Source: Actinoplanes philippinensis
Lineage (GTDB): Bacteria; Actinomycetota; Actinomycetes; Mycobacteriales; Micromonosporaceae
Direction: 5' to 3'
Assembly: GCF_900113015.1 (NCBI RefSeq)
Contig: NZ_FONV01000017.1
Location: forward strand, 1 to 64,000
DNA: 64,000 nucleotides
The translations under genes and the position numbers were made by a program. Below the pieces are notes generated by a model. That model made no database searches and was not told where the DNA came from. It worked only from the letters and a program-made list of their open reading frames with translations. Below, piece after piece: positions 15,317-22,759 of this stretch. Position 1 is the stretch's first letter. Each line of letters begins with the position of its first letter.

Positions 15317-16270
15317 TCAGTCGATCGGAGCGGCGGGCATGAGCCGAGTGGCGACCGCCGATTCGTCGGTGACCACAGCGGTGAACCACTCGCACCCCGT
15401 CGCGGTGCCTTTGGTCGACGACCGCAGGCAGATGTCACCGACCGACGCGTCGGCGCCGGCATCGAGGCGGTCCACCGCGGCCTCCGATCCGGACGACACA
15501 CCTTTATCCCCGTCCGCCGTGTAGACCTCGCCGACCAGGATGTCGTCGTCCGAGTCGCCGGTGAGGGCGTCGTCACCCCCGTCACCCATCAGGAAGTCCT
15601 TCCCGGGGCCACCCGAGATCAGGTCGTTGCCGCCCCAGCCCCGGACCTGGTCGTTGCCGGCGCCCGCGTAGATGGTGTCGTCGCCCTCCTGGCCGTGGAT
15701 CAGGTCGTCGCCCGCGTTGGTGGTGATGGTGTCGTCGCCCGCGCCGGCGATCACGTAGTCGTACCCGCTGCCGCCGACGATGCGGTCCGCCCCGGAGTCG
15801 CCGAACAGCTCACCCTGGCCGTCGCCGCCGAACAGCCGGTCCGCGCCGGGCCCGCCCTGGAGCTGGTCGGTGCCGGAGCCACCGATCAGGGTGTCGTCGC
15901 CGGTGGAGCCGTCGGCCAGCATGAACACGCCGGTCCGGTTCTGCACCCGGTCGTTCCCGTCCCCCAACGCGATCTTGATCGTCGCGGTGGCCTCGGTGGT
16001 GGTGCACCGCACCGTGGTCGGGCCGACCGACCGGCAGCCCGTGCCGGGCCGGATGGCGACGCGGTCGGTGAGCGTGACGGTACGGCCGGAGATGGTGATC
16101 GAGACGTTGTTGGCCTGGCCCATCAGTGCCCGGAAACTCACGGTGCTCCGGGCCGCGGCCGCGAATCCGGCCGAGGCCGCCCACGCCGGCGCCGCGACGA
16201 GCGTGGTGGAGGCGACCGCCGTGGTGACGGCGCCCAGTGTGGCAAGAGCTGTACGGTGCTTCACGTTCAT
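15317..16270 (-). CDS. Secreted RTX-type calcium-binding repeat protein (paralogue)
   Basis: 317 residues from the ATG at 16270, which begins MNVKHRTALATLG. Upstream codons in frame would add 25 polar residues before the signal peptide and are unlikely. The layout matches the neighbouring protein: signal peptide (AAPAWAAS), a beta domain with VSITISGRTVTLTDRVAI, about 11 RTX repeats (GGSGTDQLQGG, GGDGQGELFGD, AGAGNDQVRGW) and a C-terminal region with two Cys. The N-terminal domains of the two proteins align closely (GxxVxLxDxVAIxxGxGC), which shows tandem duplication. Repeats are more degenerate than in the partner. Confidence 0.86.
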   Translation of the reverse strand: MNVKHRTALATLGAVTTAVASTTLVAAPAWAASAGFAAAARSTVSFRALMGQANNVSITISGRTVTLTDRVAIRPGTGCRSVGPTTVRCTTTEATATIKIALGDGNDRVQNRTGVFMLADGSTGDDTLIGGSGTDQLQGGPGADRLFGGDGQGELFGDSGADRIVGGSGYDYVIAGAGDDTITTNAGDDLIHGQEGDDTIYAGAGNDQVRGWGGNDLISGGPGKDFLMGDGGDDALTGDSDDDILVGEVYTADGDKGVSSGSEAAVDRLDAGADASVGDICLRSSTKGTATGCEWFTAVVTDESAVATRLMPAAPID

Positions 16271-16313
16271 CGAGCCCCCGTTCGAGTAGTGGTCTCCGTC
16301 CCGGGGCGCCCGG

Positions 16314-16799
16314 TCAGCACCCCAGTTCGGCTCCCGGGCGGCCACCCTCGGATCGCATCACGATCCGGATCCGGTCGACACCGGCCATCTTCCGGATCGA
16401 TGGCAGCGGCCCACAGTCGAAGTCTCGACCCACAGTGGTCAGATGCAGCGACTCCGGCATCGTGGCGGCCTCGATTCCCTCCATCTGGGTAGGGTCACCG
16501 CCCACACGCCGGCGAAATTTCTCGTACGCCTGCTCGCGCGTCTCCACCCGTACCCCGTCGACGGCCGGCAGCTGCCCCAGCCTGCGCTGCACCGCCTCGC
16601 GCTCGCCGGTGTCCGCGTCCGGCTCCATGAAGACCGCGACGGTGAACTCGCGCTCCGGTGTGTACCGCCAGCCGGCCAGGAGCATCACCGCGGTGGACGC
16701 GACCGAGCCCAGCACCAGCGCGGCCGCGGCCACCGCCAGCAGTTGCAACGAGCGCCGACCGGATGGGAGGGGGTCGTTTGTCGTCTGTGGAACGGTCAT
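16314..16799 (-). CDS. Membrane-anchored FtsX-like extracellular domain protein
   Basis: 161 residues from the ATG at 16799. One N-terminal transmembrane helix (SLQLLAVAAAALVLGSVASTAVMLLAGW) is followed by a single domain. Its sequence (TVAVFMEPDADTGEREAVQRRL, GVRVETREQAYEKFRR, ATMPESLHL) matches the extracellular domain of the cell-division protein FtsX. The other transmembrane segments and the FtsE partner are missing. In full FtsX this domain recruits cell-wall hydrolases such as RipC, so this may be an orphan hydrolase regulator. The family link is from motif pattern and the role is inference. TATAGC lies 12 nt upstream and may be the -10 of a short-leader transcript. Confidence 0.75.
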   Translation of the reverse strand: MTVPQTTNDPLPSGRRSLQLLAVAAAALVLGSVASTAVMLLAGWRYTPEREFTVAVFMEPDADTGEREAVQRRLGQLPAVDGVRVETREQAYEKFRRRVGGDPTQMEGIEAATMPESLHLTTVGRDFDCGPLPSIRKMAGVDRIRIVMRSEGGRPGAELGC

Positions 16800-16928
16800 G
16801 ATCCGCAAGCTATATCAACGGACGGTGATGCGCTTGTCCACACCCGTCACGAAAGGCCTTGAAGGCTGTCGCTCGGTGCTACAGAGTGTCGGGATCGGTC
16901 ACAACCTCGGATGCAAGGAGGAGCCGCC

Positions 16929-17237
16929 GTGAACGGGTTCTCGAACGATGCGGAGAACGCGGCCTACACCCTGGCCGAGGCGCTGAGTCAGAAGGCCCTC
17001 TCGTGCATGAAGCAGGCGGAGGAGGCCGCCGAGGCGTTCCGCTCCGGGCGGGTGGCGATGCGCCGGCAGTTCAAGGCGCGGGGGCTCTCCGAGGCGGAGG
17101 CGGACATCCGCTGGGCGGGTACGTCACAGGCGTCCCGGGCGATCGCCGACAACGAGTTCTTCATGTCGCAGGCGTCGATGTACAACAACGCGGCCGCCGC
17201 CCAGTACGCGAAGGCGCTCTACCTCAGAGGCAAGTAG
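16929..17237 (+). CDS. Small helical hypothetical protein (102 aa)
   Basis: Starts at GTG with AAGGAGG 7 nt upstream, a strong signal. The sequence is Ala/Glu/Gln-rich and predicted almost wholly helical (AAYTLAEALSQKALSCMKQAEEAAEAFRSG in pieces). It includes two conserved-looking patches, RRQFKARGLSEAEADIRW and NNAAAAQYAKALYL. The length is like a WXG100 or phage-type helical hairpin, but no W-x-G motif is present and no type VII secretion genes adjoin. I do not recognise it. Confidence 0.65.
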   Translation: MNGFSNDAENAAYTLAEALSQKALSCMKQAEEAAEAFRSGRVAMRRQFKARGLSEAEADIRWAGTSQASRAIADNEFFMSQASMYNNAAAAQYAKALYLRGK

Positions 17238-17243
17238 CGGGGC

Positions 17244-17633
17244 TCACGCCGCCCGGTGGCGCAGTGTCGCGACCGTGGACCCGGCGAGGGCCAGCAGGCA
17301 GTCGGGCAGTGTGCCGTCGGCGATCGCGGCGCCGAAGAGGGCCTCACCGGTGGGGAAGTCGCTGTTGACGTAGGCGCTGACGAACCGGGCCACCCAGCGC
17401 TTGTCGTATCGGGCGTCGTCGATGCCCGGGAATTCGAGGGTCCACGCTCCGCCGGGCGGGACCTGACCGACCATGGTCGCGGCGAGACACCACGCCACGT
17501 CCCACGCGCCGACCACACCGTCACGATCGACCACCGCGTCGAAGGTGTCGGCCACAGCCGCGGTGTCGCCGCTGAGCGCACACTGCAGAACCTGCGCGGC
17601 GTCGTCGAATGCGTGCTGTGGTACGTCGGTCAC
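17244..17633 (-). CDS. Conserved hypothetical protein (about 129 aa)
   Basis: From the GTG at 17633 the product begins VTDVPQHAFDDAAQVL and contains GAWDVAWCLAATMVGQVPPGGAW and WVARFVSAYVNSDFPTGEALF. It is compact, soluble and mostly helical. An upstream GTG at 17723 would overlap the thioesterase gene by 40 nt and is less likely. It is probably cotranscribed with that gene, which ends 50 nt upstream. No function can be assigned from the sequence. Confidence 0.6.
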   Translation of the reverse strand: MTDVPQHAFDDAAQVLQCALSGDTAAVADTFDAVVDRDGVVGAWDVAWCLAATMVGQVPPGGAWTLEFPGIDDARYDKRWVARFVSAYVNSDFPTGEALFGAAIADGTLPDCLLALAGSTVATLRHRAA

Positions 17634-17683
17634 GTTGGAAAAGGTACGTCGGGCGGTCAAGGTACGCACGGCGACGTGGGAAT

Positions 17684-18103
17684 TCAGGCCCCCCGGAGCA
17701 GGCACGTGATCCGGGCCGTGCACACCCGGTCGCCGGACTCGTCGGTGAGGACCACCTCGTACGTCGCGACGGCCCGCCCCCGGTGCACGGGAACCGCGAC
17801 ACCGGTCACCAGACCCGACCGGGCCGCCTTGTGATGAGTGGCGTTGATGTCGACACCGACCGCGAACGGCCGGTCCACGGTCTGCCCGTGCAGCACCGCC
17901 CCGACCGAGCCCAGGGTCTCGGCGAGCACGCAGGAGGCGCCGCCGTGCAACAACCCGTACGGCTGGGTGTTGCCTTCGACAGGCATGATTCCTACGACCC
18001 GTTCAGCGGTGGCCTCGGTGATCTCGATACCCATACGTTCTGCGAGAGCACCGCCACCGCCGCTGGTGAACAGGTGTTGCTTGCCGTCCTCAGCGATATC
18101 CAC
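17684..18103 (-). CDS. PaaI-family hotdog-fold thioesterase
   Basis: 139 residues, the normal size for PaaI/YbdB-type acyl-CoA thioesterases. The helix-start motif NTQPYGLLHGGASCVLAETLGS carries the conserved H-G-G and catalytic acid. VGVDINATHHKAARSG is the central beta strand with the typical N-x-x-H. The enzyme hydrolyses acyl- or aroyl-CoA in the cytosol. No phenylacetate or menaquinone genes adjoin, so the substrate is unknown. Confidence 0.85.
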   Translation of the reverse strand: MDIAEDGKQHLFTSGGGGALAERMGIEITEATAERVVGIMPVEGNTQPYGLLHGGASCVLAETLGSVGAVLHGQTVDRPFAVGVDINATHHKAARSGLVTGVAVPVHRGRAVATYEVVLTDESGDRVCTARITCLLRGA

Positions 18104-18234
18104 GTCGGCGTACCTTACGCCCGTTCAGGACCGGCACCAGCGACAACCATCACAGGATCGGGGACTGTTCGATTGATCCGCTGGGTACAGACGGGCACAC
18201 CGCCGGGCCCTGGCGGCCGACGAGAGGAAGCAGT

Positions 18235-18489
18235 ATGAGCGAGCCGCAGGAGGTCATCGAGACGCGCGGTGACGACCGTGTCGACCTGCTGAAGAACGAC
18301 GCGAACGGCGACGGCCGTACCGATGTCTGGGTGTCGGACACCGACGGCGACGGCAAGCCGGACCTCTACCAGTTCGACACCGACGGCGACGGCAAGGTCG
18401 ACGTGACGATGGTCGACCTGGACGAGGACGGGACCCCGGACCTGATCGTCGACGGCGACGGCGGGCTCCCGCCGGCCGGAACGGTCTGA
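18235..18489 (+). CDS. Small acidic DxDxDG calcium-binding repeat protein (84 aa)
   Basis: The ATG at 18235 has GAGGAAG 4 nt upstream. Residues 21-75 hold about five DxDGDG-like loops (NDANGDGRTD, SDTDGDGKPD, FDTDGDGKVD, LDEDGTPD, DGDGG) spaced 10-12 residues apart, like EF-hand/thrombospondin-type-3 or dockerin calcium loops. No signal peptide or membrane segment is present, so it is predicted cytosolic and could buffer or sense calcium. It sits alone between the thioesterase and PrsW genes. Confidence 0.75.
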   Translation: MSEPQEVIETRGDDRVDLLKNDANGDGRTDVWVSDTDGDGKPDLYQFDTDGDGKVDVTMVDLDEDGTPDLIVDGDGGLPPAGTV

Positions 18490-18498
18490 GACGGGGAC

Positions 18499-19773
18499 TC
18501 AGCCACCCCCCAACGCGGACAGAGTCACCCAGAGGACCGCGATGGCCACCACCGCGGTTCCGACGGTCGAGGCGGTGTGCCGCCAGGACCGTGCGCCCTC
18601 GACCGCCTCCGGATGTCCCAGGGCGGCGAGGGCGGCGCGGCGTTCCCGGACCTCGGCGGCTCGCGCCTCGGCGGCGTCGTCCGGCACGTCGGCCTCGGCA
18701 CGGCTCAACTCGACGGCCAGGCCGGCCTGGGCGCGCTGCAGTCGTCGTACCCCGGTCCGGGCTTTGTGCCCCGCGCTCGCCGCAGCGTGCCGCCGGGCCG
18801 CACCCCGGCGCGAGTGTGACCCGAGGACCCGCAGCTCACCCTCGGTGATCAGGGCCGGATCGCGGACCGTGGCCAGAATGGCCACGTAGTAGGCCGCCTC
18901 CCGGTCGTGCGCCCGCCGCACCAGGTAGAGGACCAGCAGCAACGGCGGCAGGCCTTTGAAGAGCAGCCCGGCGAGCAGGGCGATCGCGCTGTCCCCGAAG
19001 CTCTCCCGGAACAGCGGCGAGTTCCACAGCGAATGCGAGGCCCACGCTGCGGCCAGGGCGAGACCGGCCATCGCGATCCGGCGGGCCCGGGTCCGGTCCC
19101 GGTTGACCACGAGATAGCCGATGCCCGCGCCGGCCAGCGCACCGAACAGGGTGTGGCTCCAAACGCCGGCGAGAATGCCGCGCACCAGGAACGTGGTGAT
19201 CACCGGCTGCACCCGGTCCCCGCCGCCGGCCTGCTGAACCGCCCCGACCGCGAAGACCACGTCCTCGACGATCTGGAACCCCAATCCGACCAGGGCGCCG
19301 TAGACGATGCCGTCGAGCACGCTGTTCACCTGGGAGCGGGCGATCAGCACGATGGCGACCACGCCGAGCGTCTTCGCGATCTCCTCGACAGTGGGCCCGG
19401 CCAGGGCGGCGCCCCACTCGGCGGCCAGGTCGGTCGATCCGAGTTTGGCGATCAGGTTGTCGAGGGCGGTGCTGCCCGGGATGGAGACGCTGGTGGCGAC
19501 GAGGCCGCCCCAGGCGAAGGCCAGGATGCGCAGGCTCGGCGGCTCCCGCTCCAGGAAGTCGAGCTCGGCGAGAAAGAGCCAGAAGGGTACGGCCAGCAGC
19601 CCGAAGAACACGACCGCGGTGATCGTCGCGATCGGAAAGCTGTCCAGGAAGAGCAACCCGATCTGGGCGATCCGGACCGCTCCGGCGGCGAGCAGGGCGA
19701 CCACCACCCAGAACGCGGGCCGACGGAGGAGCACTGCCACCCGGGGCGTCCCCGGCCGGACGGGTTGGCTCAT
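18499..19773 (-). CDS. PrsW-type intramembrane metalloprotease family protein
   Basis: 424 residues with about eight membrane helices. It shows the PrsW motifs: EEIAKTLG (EExxK), the G-x-x-x-G-x-GF-x3-ED segment in ALVGLGFQIVEDVVF, and His in VWSHTLFGAL. The family cleaves membrane proteins such as anti-sigma factors. Residues about 320-395 form a charged coiled-coil-like cytosolic tail, followed by a final membrane helix, an extension not present in short PrsW proteins. The ATG overlaps the stop of the upstream membrane-anchored gene by 4 nt, so that protein is a plausible partner or substrate (inference). Confidence 0.83.
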   Translation of the reverse strand: MSQPVRPGTPRVAVLLRRPAFWVVVALLAAGAVRIAQIGLLFLDSFPIATITAVVFFGLLAVPFWLFLAELDFLEREPPSLRILAFAWGGLVATSVSIPGSTALDNLIAKLGSTDLAAEWGAALAGPTVEEIAKTLGVVAIVLIARSQVNSVLDGIVYGALVGLGFQIVEDVVFAVGAVQQAGGGDRVQPVITTFLVRGILAGVWSHTLFGALAGAGIGYLVVNRDRTRARRIAMAGLALAAAWASHSLWNSPLFRESFGDSAIALLAGLLFKGLPPLLLVLYLVRRAHDREAAYYVAILATVRDPALITEGELRVLGSHSRRGAARRHAAASAGHKARTGVRRLQRAQAGLAVELSRAEADVPDDAAEARAAEVRERRAALAALGHPEAVEGARSWRHTASTVGTAVVAIAVLWVTLSALGGG

Positions 19774-20351
19774 GAATTCTGCTCGTAGCGCAGGGTTCGG
19801 GTGCTGGCCTCGATGTCCGGCAGGACACCCGCCAGGTCGGTGTCGTCTCCGCTGACGATGACCTCGATGGTGAGCCCGTTGGCGACGAAGACGGCGTACC
19901 GCCCGTCCCGGTCGCCGGCGGTGTAGCCGCCCTGCACCCCGGCGAATCCCCCGGCCGTGGAGACGGCGAGCTGGGTGCCGGTGATCCGGTGTCCGTTGAT
20001 GCCGGTGATGCGCTGCCGGAGGCGGACGGCGGCGGCGGTCAGGTCACCGTCGAACGGTTCGACACCTATCGCATACCGGACCATGCCGAGCCGGAACAGC
20101 ACCGTCCCGCGGTCGCTGCCGGGCCGGGTGCCAGTGACGTCGAGCACCGCACCGGGCGGCGGCACCACGGTGACCCCGGCGCCCACCGGATAGGGCCGGC
20201 CGGACGCGACGGCTCGCTCAGCCGGCACGGCCCGGTCCAGCGCGGGAAGACCGAAGGCGAGGACGGCCAGGATCGATGCCATCACGAGGGCGACGGACAG
20301 ACCGAGGGTGCCGGGAAGGTCGGTGAGATGACGCCGAGTGACCCTCCCCAT
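19770..20351 (-). CDS. Membrane-anchored hypothetical protein, operon partner of PrsW
   Basis: 193 residues. A short basic N-terminus and one transmembrane helix (LSVALVMASILAVLAFGLPAL) are followed by an extracytoplasmic beta-rich domain of about 150 residues containing VTVVPPPGAVLDVTGT and GGFAGVQGGYTAGDRDGRYAVFVA. The topology is N-in, C-out. It is translationally coupled to the PrsW gene by ATGA. I do not recognise the domain. The context suggests a substrate or cofactor of the protease, or a sensor. Confidence 0.75.
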   Translation of the reverse strand: MGRVTRRHLTDLPGTLGLSVALVMASILAVLAFGLPALDRAVPAERAVASGRPYPVGAGVTVVPPPGAVLDVTGTRPGSDRGTVLFRLGMVRYAIGVEPFDGDLTAAAVRLRQRITGINGHRITGTQLAVSTAGGFAGVQGGYTAGDRDGRYAVFVANGLTIEVIVSGDDTDLAGVLPDIEASTRTLRYEQNS

Positions 20352-20433
20352 CCGTCCAAGTTAACGGCGGTCCCCCGCCGCTGTCCGGCGAACCGGTCAC
20401 CGGCCACAATGGATGAACGGTCGACCTGGCAGA

Positions 20434-21000
20434 TTACGGATTTGTCCGTTTTATCGAAAGGTGCTGTGACGGCACGGACGCGGTGAGCCATACCCCGTTG
20501 TCACTGCGGTGGAAGACGTGCCCCTCCTCCACCATCACCCCCGCGGCGACGCTGAACACCACCACGTCCGGCGAGCGGCGGCGGCCGACGGTCACCGCGG
20601 TCGGCAGATCAACCGAGAGGTGTACGTGGTGCCGGCTCCGTGGACGAAGCCCCTCCCGCAGGATCGCCTCGGCGTTGGCCCGCGGTGTCCCGTGGAACAG
20701 CTCGGCCGGCGGGTTGGCGGGCGGCAGGCCGAGATCCACGGCGACCCGCCGGGAGTGGCCCTGACTGGCACGGATGCGGTCGACGCCGTCCGGCCCGGTC
20801 TGCACGGCGAACCGTGACTTGTCGTTGTGCGCGACCACGAGGTCGAGCTCGGCACGGGTGATGCCGAGGGCGGTCAGCAACTCGCCGACCGGCACCCATC
20901 CGTTCGCGTCGAGGGTGAGCCCGGCCGACTCCGGCCGGTGCCGCAGGACCAGGGACATCCGCCTGCTGAGGCGCACCTGGTCACGGCTGAGATCGGTCAT
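20434..21000 (-). CDS. kptA: RNA 2'-phosphotransferase (Tpt1/KptA family)
   Basis: 188 residues from the ATG at 21000, which overlaps the methyltransferase stop by 4 nt. N-terminal RLSRRMSLVLRHRPE carries the conserved Arg-His-Arg. Further motifs are LDANGWVPVGELL, the NAD-binding LFHGTPRANAEAIL, and HHVHLSVDLPTAVTVG. The family transfers an internal RNA 2'-phosphate to NAD+, the last step of yeast tRNA splicing. Its bacterial job is unsettled, but the same window also holds Hen1 and Pnkp RNA-repair genes. Confidence 0.92.
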   Translation of the reverse strand: MTDLSRDQVRLSRRMSLVLRHRPESAGLTLDANGWVPVGELLTALGITRAELDLVVAHNDKSRFAVQTGPDGVDRIRASQGHSRRVAVDLGLPPANPPAELFHGTPRANAEAILREGLRPRSRHHVHLSVDLPTAVTVGRRRSPDVVVFSVAAGVMVEEGHVFHRSDNGVWLTASVPSQHLSIKRTNP

Positions 21001-21773
21001 TCCATCAACTCCATGACCGCAACGTAGTACGGCCGATCCTGCTGGTCGATCGATTTGAGCCGCCACGACGTGCCCGAGAGCAGGGACTCCAGCTCGCTGA
21101 CCGAGCAGTTGAGGTAGTCGAACCAGTCGGTCGCCAGCTCCCTGTACCGCAACCGCAGGCGCAACTGCCCACCCAGCCGCCCGCGGGCCCGGTTGCTCTC
21201 GTGATAGCTCACGTGCAGTGGGTCGGTCGTCCCGTACGGGTCCGCGCCCTGGGCCACGATCCGCGCGCCGGGCGCCGCCAGCCGGGCCAGCGCGGCCAGC
21301 AGGACCGGAGCACGCTCGGCGCTCTCCAGCAGGCCGAGGTTGTTGCCGAGCAGGAGGAAGGTGTCGTATCGGACGGTCGCCCGGGAGAACTCGTCGACCG
21401 TGGCCAGCACGGTGTCACGCAGGCCGCGCTCGCGGGACACCTCGATCGCGCCGGCCGACGTGTCCAGGCCGGTCACCGCCATGCCCCGGCGCTGCAGCTC
21501 GATCGCGATCCGGCCGGCGCCCACCCCGATGTCGAGGACCCGGCCGCGGGAGAGCCGTACCGCCCGATGGTCGAAGGATCGCCACTCGTCCGGCCCGCTC
21601 AGGTAATGGGCGGCCGGGGCGCCGTTGATCAGCCCGTCCTCACGCTCGATCACCTCGATCACCGGCCGCGGGTACCGCCCGCCGGCCAGCGGCCGCCGGC
21701 CGACCCCGGTGTGCACCGCATACGCGTCGCGGATCATCTCTCCGAAGGCGTCACCGATCGCCGGCTGTGTCAT
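20997..21773 (-). CDS. SAM-dependent class I methyltransferase
   Basis: 258 residues from the ATG at 21773. Motif I reads RVLDIGVGAGRIAIELQRRG, followed by VTGLDTSAGAIEVSRERG and a post-II LLGNNLGLLES. The fold is a cytosolic Rossmann methyltransferase. The substrate is unknown. It is coupled to kptA downstream by a 4-nt overlap, so an RNA or nucleotide target is possible but not shown. Confidence 0.85.
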   Translation of the reverse strand: MTQPAIGDAFGEMIRDAYAVHTGVGRRPLAGGRYPRPVIEVIEREDGLINGAPAAHYLSGPDEWRSFDHRAVRLSRGRVLDIGVGAGRIAIELQRRGMAVTGLDTSAGAIEVSRERGLRDTVLATVDEFSRATVRYDTFLLLGNNLGLLESAERAPVLLAALARLAAPGARIVAQGADPYGTTDPLHVSYHESNRARGRLGGQLRLRLRYRELATDWFDYLNCSVSELESLLSGTSWRLKSIDQQDRPYYVAVMELME

Positions 21774-21791
21774 GGCCAATACTCTTCAAGC

Positions 21792-22166
21792 ATGACCGCA
21801 TTGGAGCAACTCGGCTCGGAGAAATACGTCCTTCTCACCACATTCCGCCGAGACGGCCGAGCGGTCGCCACCCCGCTCTGGGTTGTTCCGGACGGCAGCG
21901 GCCTGGCCTTCTGGACCATGGCCGGCAGCGGCAAGCTCAAGCGGATCCGCAACAGCGGCCGGGTCACCGTCGCCCCCTGCGACATGCGGGGCACACCCAC
22001 CGGCGAGGCGATCGAGGCGACCGCGCGGATCGGCGACCACGCCGACCGGCTCCGGGTCGGCGACGGCATCAAGAAGAAGTACGGGATGGTCGGCCGCCTG
22101 ACCATGCTCGGCAGCCGGTTGCGCCGGGGTGTCGACGGCACCGTGGCCGTCCTGGTGACCGGATAA
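21792..22166 (+). CDS. PPOX-class pyridoxamine-phosphate-oxidase-like (F420-dependent type) protein
   Basis: 124 residues with the split beta-barrel pattern (YVLLTTFRRDGRAVATPLWVV, LAFWTMAGSGKLKRIRNSGRVTVAPCD). The family binds F420 or FMN and reduces or oxidises small molecules. TACTCT (21780-21785) lies 6 nt before the ATG and no ribosome-binding site is seen, so a leaderless transcript is likely. It is divergent from the methyltransferase with only 18 bp between. The closing hairpin is 8 nt downstream. Confidence 0.85.
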   Translation: MTALEQLGSEKYVLLTTFRRDGRAVATPLWVVPDGSGLAFWTMAGSGKLKRIRNSGRVTVAPCDMRGTPTGEAIEATARIGDHADRLRVGDGIKKKYGMVGRLTMLGSRLRRGVDGTVAVLVTG

Positions 22167-22173
22167 AGAAAAA

Positions 22174-22193
22174 GCGCCGGCATCTGCCGGCGC
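22174..22193 (+). terminator. Intrinsic terminator
   Basis: 9-bp arms GCGCCGGCA/TGCCGGCGC with a 2-nt centre, preceded by AAAGAAAAA and followed by ATTCTCTCTCT. It sits 8 nt after the stop of the PPOX gene. Confidence 0.85.
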
Positions 22194-22267
22194 ATTCTCT
22201 CTCTACGAAGAAGGGGCGATCGCCTTCCCCAGCGTTCGCCCCTTGCGACGTGTCTCGGTCGACTCGG

Positions 22268-22477
22268 TCAGTCGCCCTGGCGCTGCGTGGGGATCTGCCC
22301 CTGCAGCAGGGCGCGGACCTCCGACTCCCGGTAGCGACGGTGGCCACCCAGCGTGCGAATAGCGCTGAGCTTGCCCGCCTTGGCCCACCGGGTAACGGTC
22401 TTCGGGTCGACTCGGAACATCGACGCCACCTCGGCCGGCGTTAGTAGCGGCTCAGGATCGTGCGTACGCGATGCCAT
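22268..22477 (-). CDS. bldC: BldC-type MerR-like developmental regulator
   Basis: 69 residues, nearly the whole protein being one winged-helix DNA-binding domain (LLTPAEVASMFRVDPKTVTR, WAKAGKLSAIRTLGGHRRYR). Sequence and length match Streptomyces BldC, a head-to-tail oligomerising regulator that delays differentiation. The gene order bldC, hypothetical, Val dehydrogenase, DUF3073, pur genes is also the order I know from Streptomyces. The upstream region is long and relatively AT-rich, which suits a regulated promoter. Confidence 0.95.
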   Translation of the reverse strand: MASRTHDPEPLLTPAEVASMFRVDPKTVTRWAKAGKLSAIRTLGGHRRYRESEVRALLQGQIPTQRQGD

Positions 22478-22759
22478 CGGTCACTCCTCCACAGGTGCCT
22501 AAAAAACATCGGCCGGGGTCCCGCCGGCCGGTGCGTCTCTCATGGTCCGGCTAGTCCCCGATGTCCGACATGGGCCGAACGGACGAACGTCCCCAGATAG
22601 ACGGATGAAGCATGCCCGATTTTTGCGCGTTTTATACGCCAGATAGTGTCTCGTTTGGCCCGATTATCACGCTTAGACGACCCGTGATTACGAAGAGTGT
22701 TCGCTTCGGGAGCGCTCCCGCGGACGGGGGAAAGTGGGTGCTTGTCCCATTTCCGCAGG
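22478..22759. promoter_or_regulatory. AT-rich bldC promoter region with an inverted repeat
   Basis: This 280-bp stretch is clearly less GC-rich than its surroundings, especially 22610-22700. It holds an ATCACG (22666-22671)/CGTGAT (22683-22688) inverted repeat with an 11-bp spacer. On the minus strand TATAAA at 22631-22636 is a possible -10 for bldC. I see no coding sequence. Confidence 0.45.
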
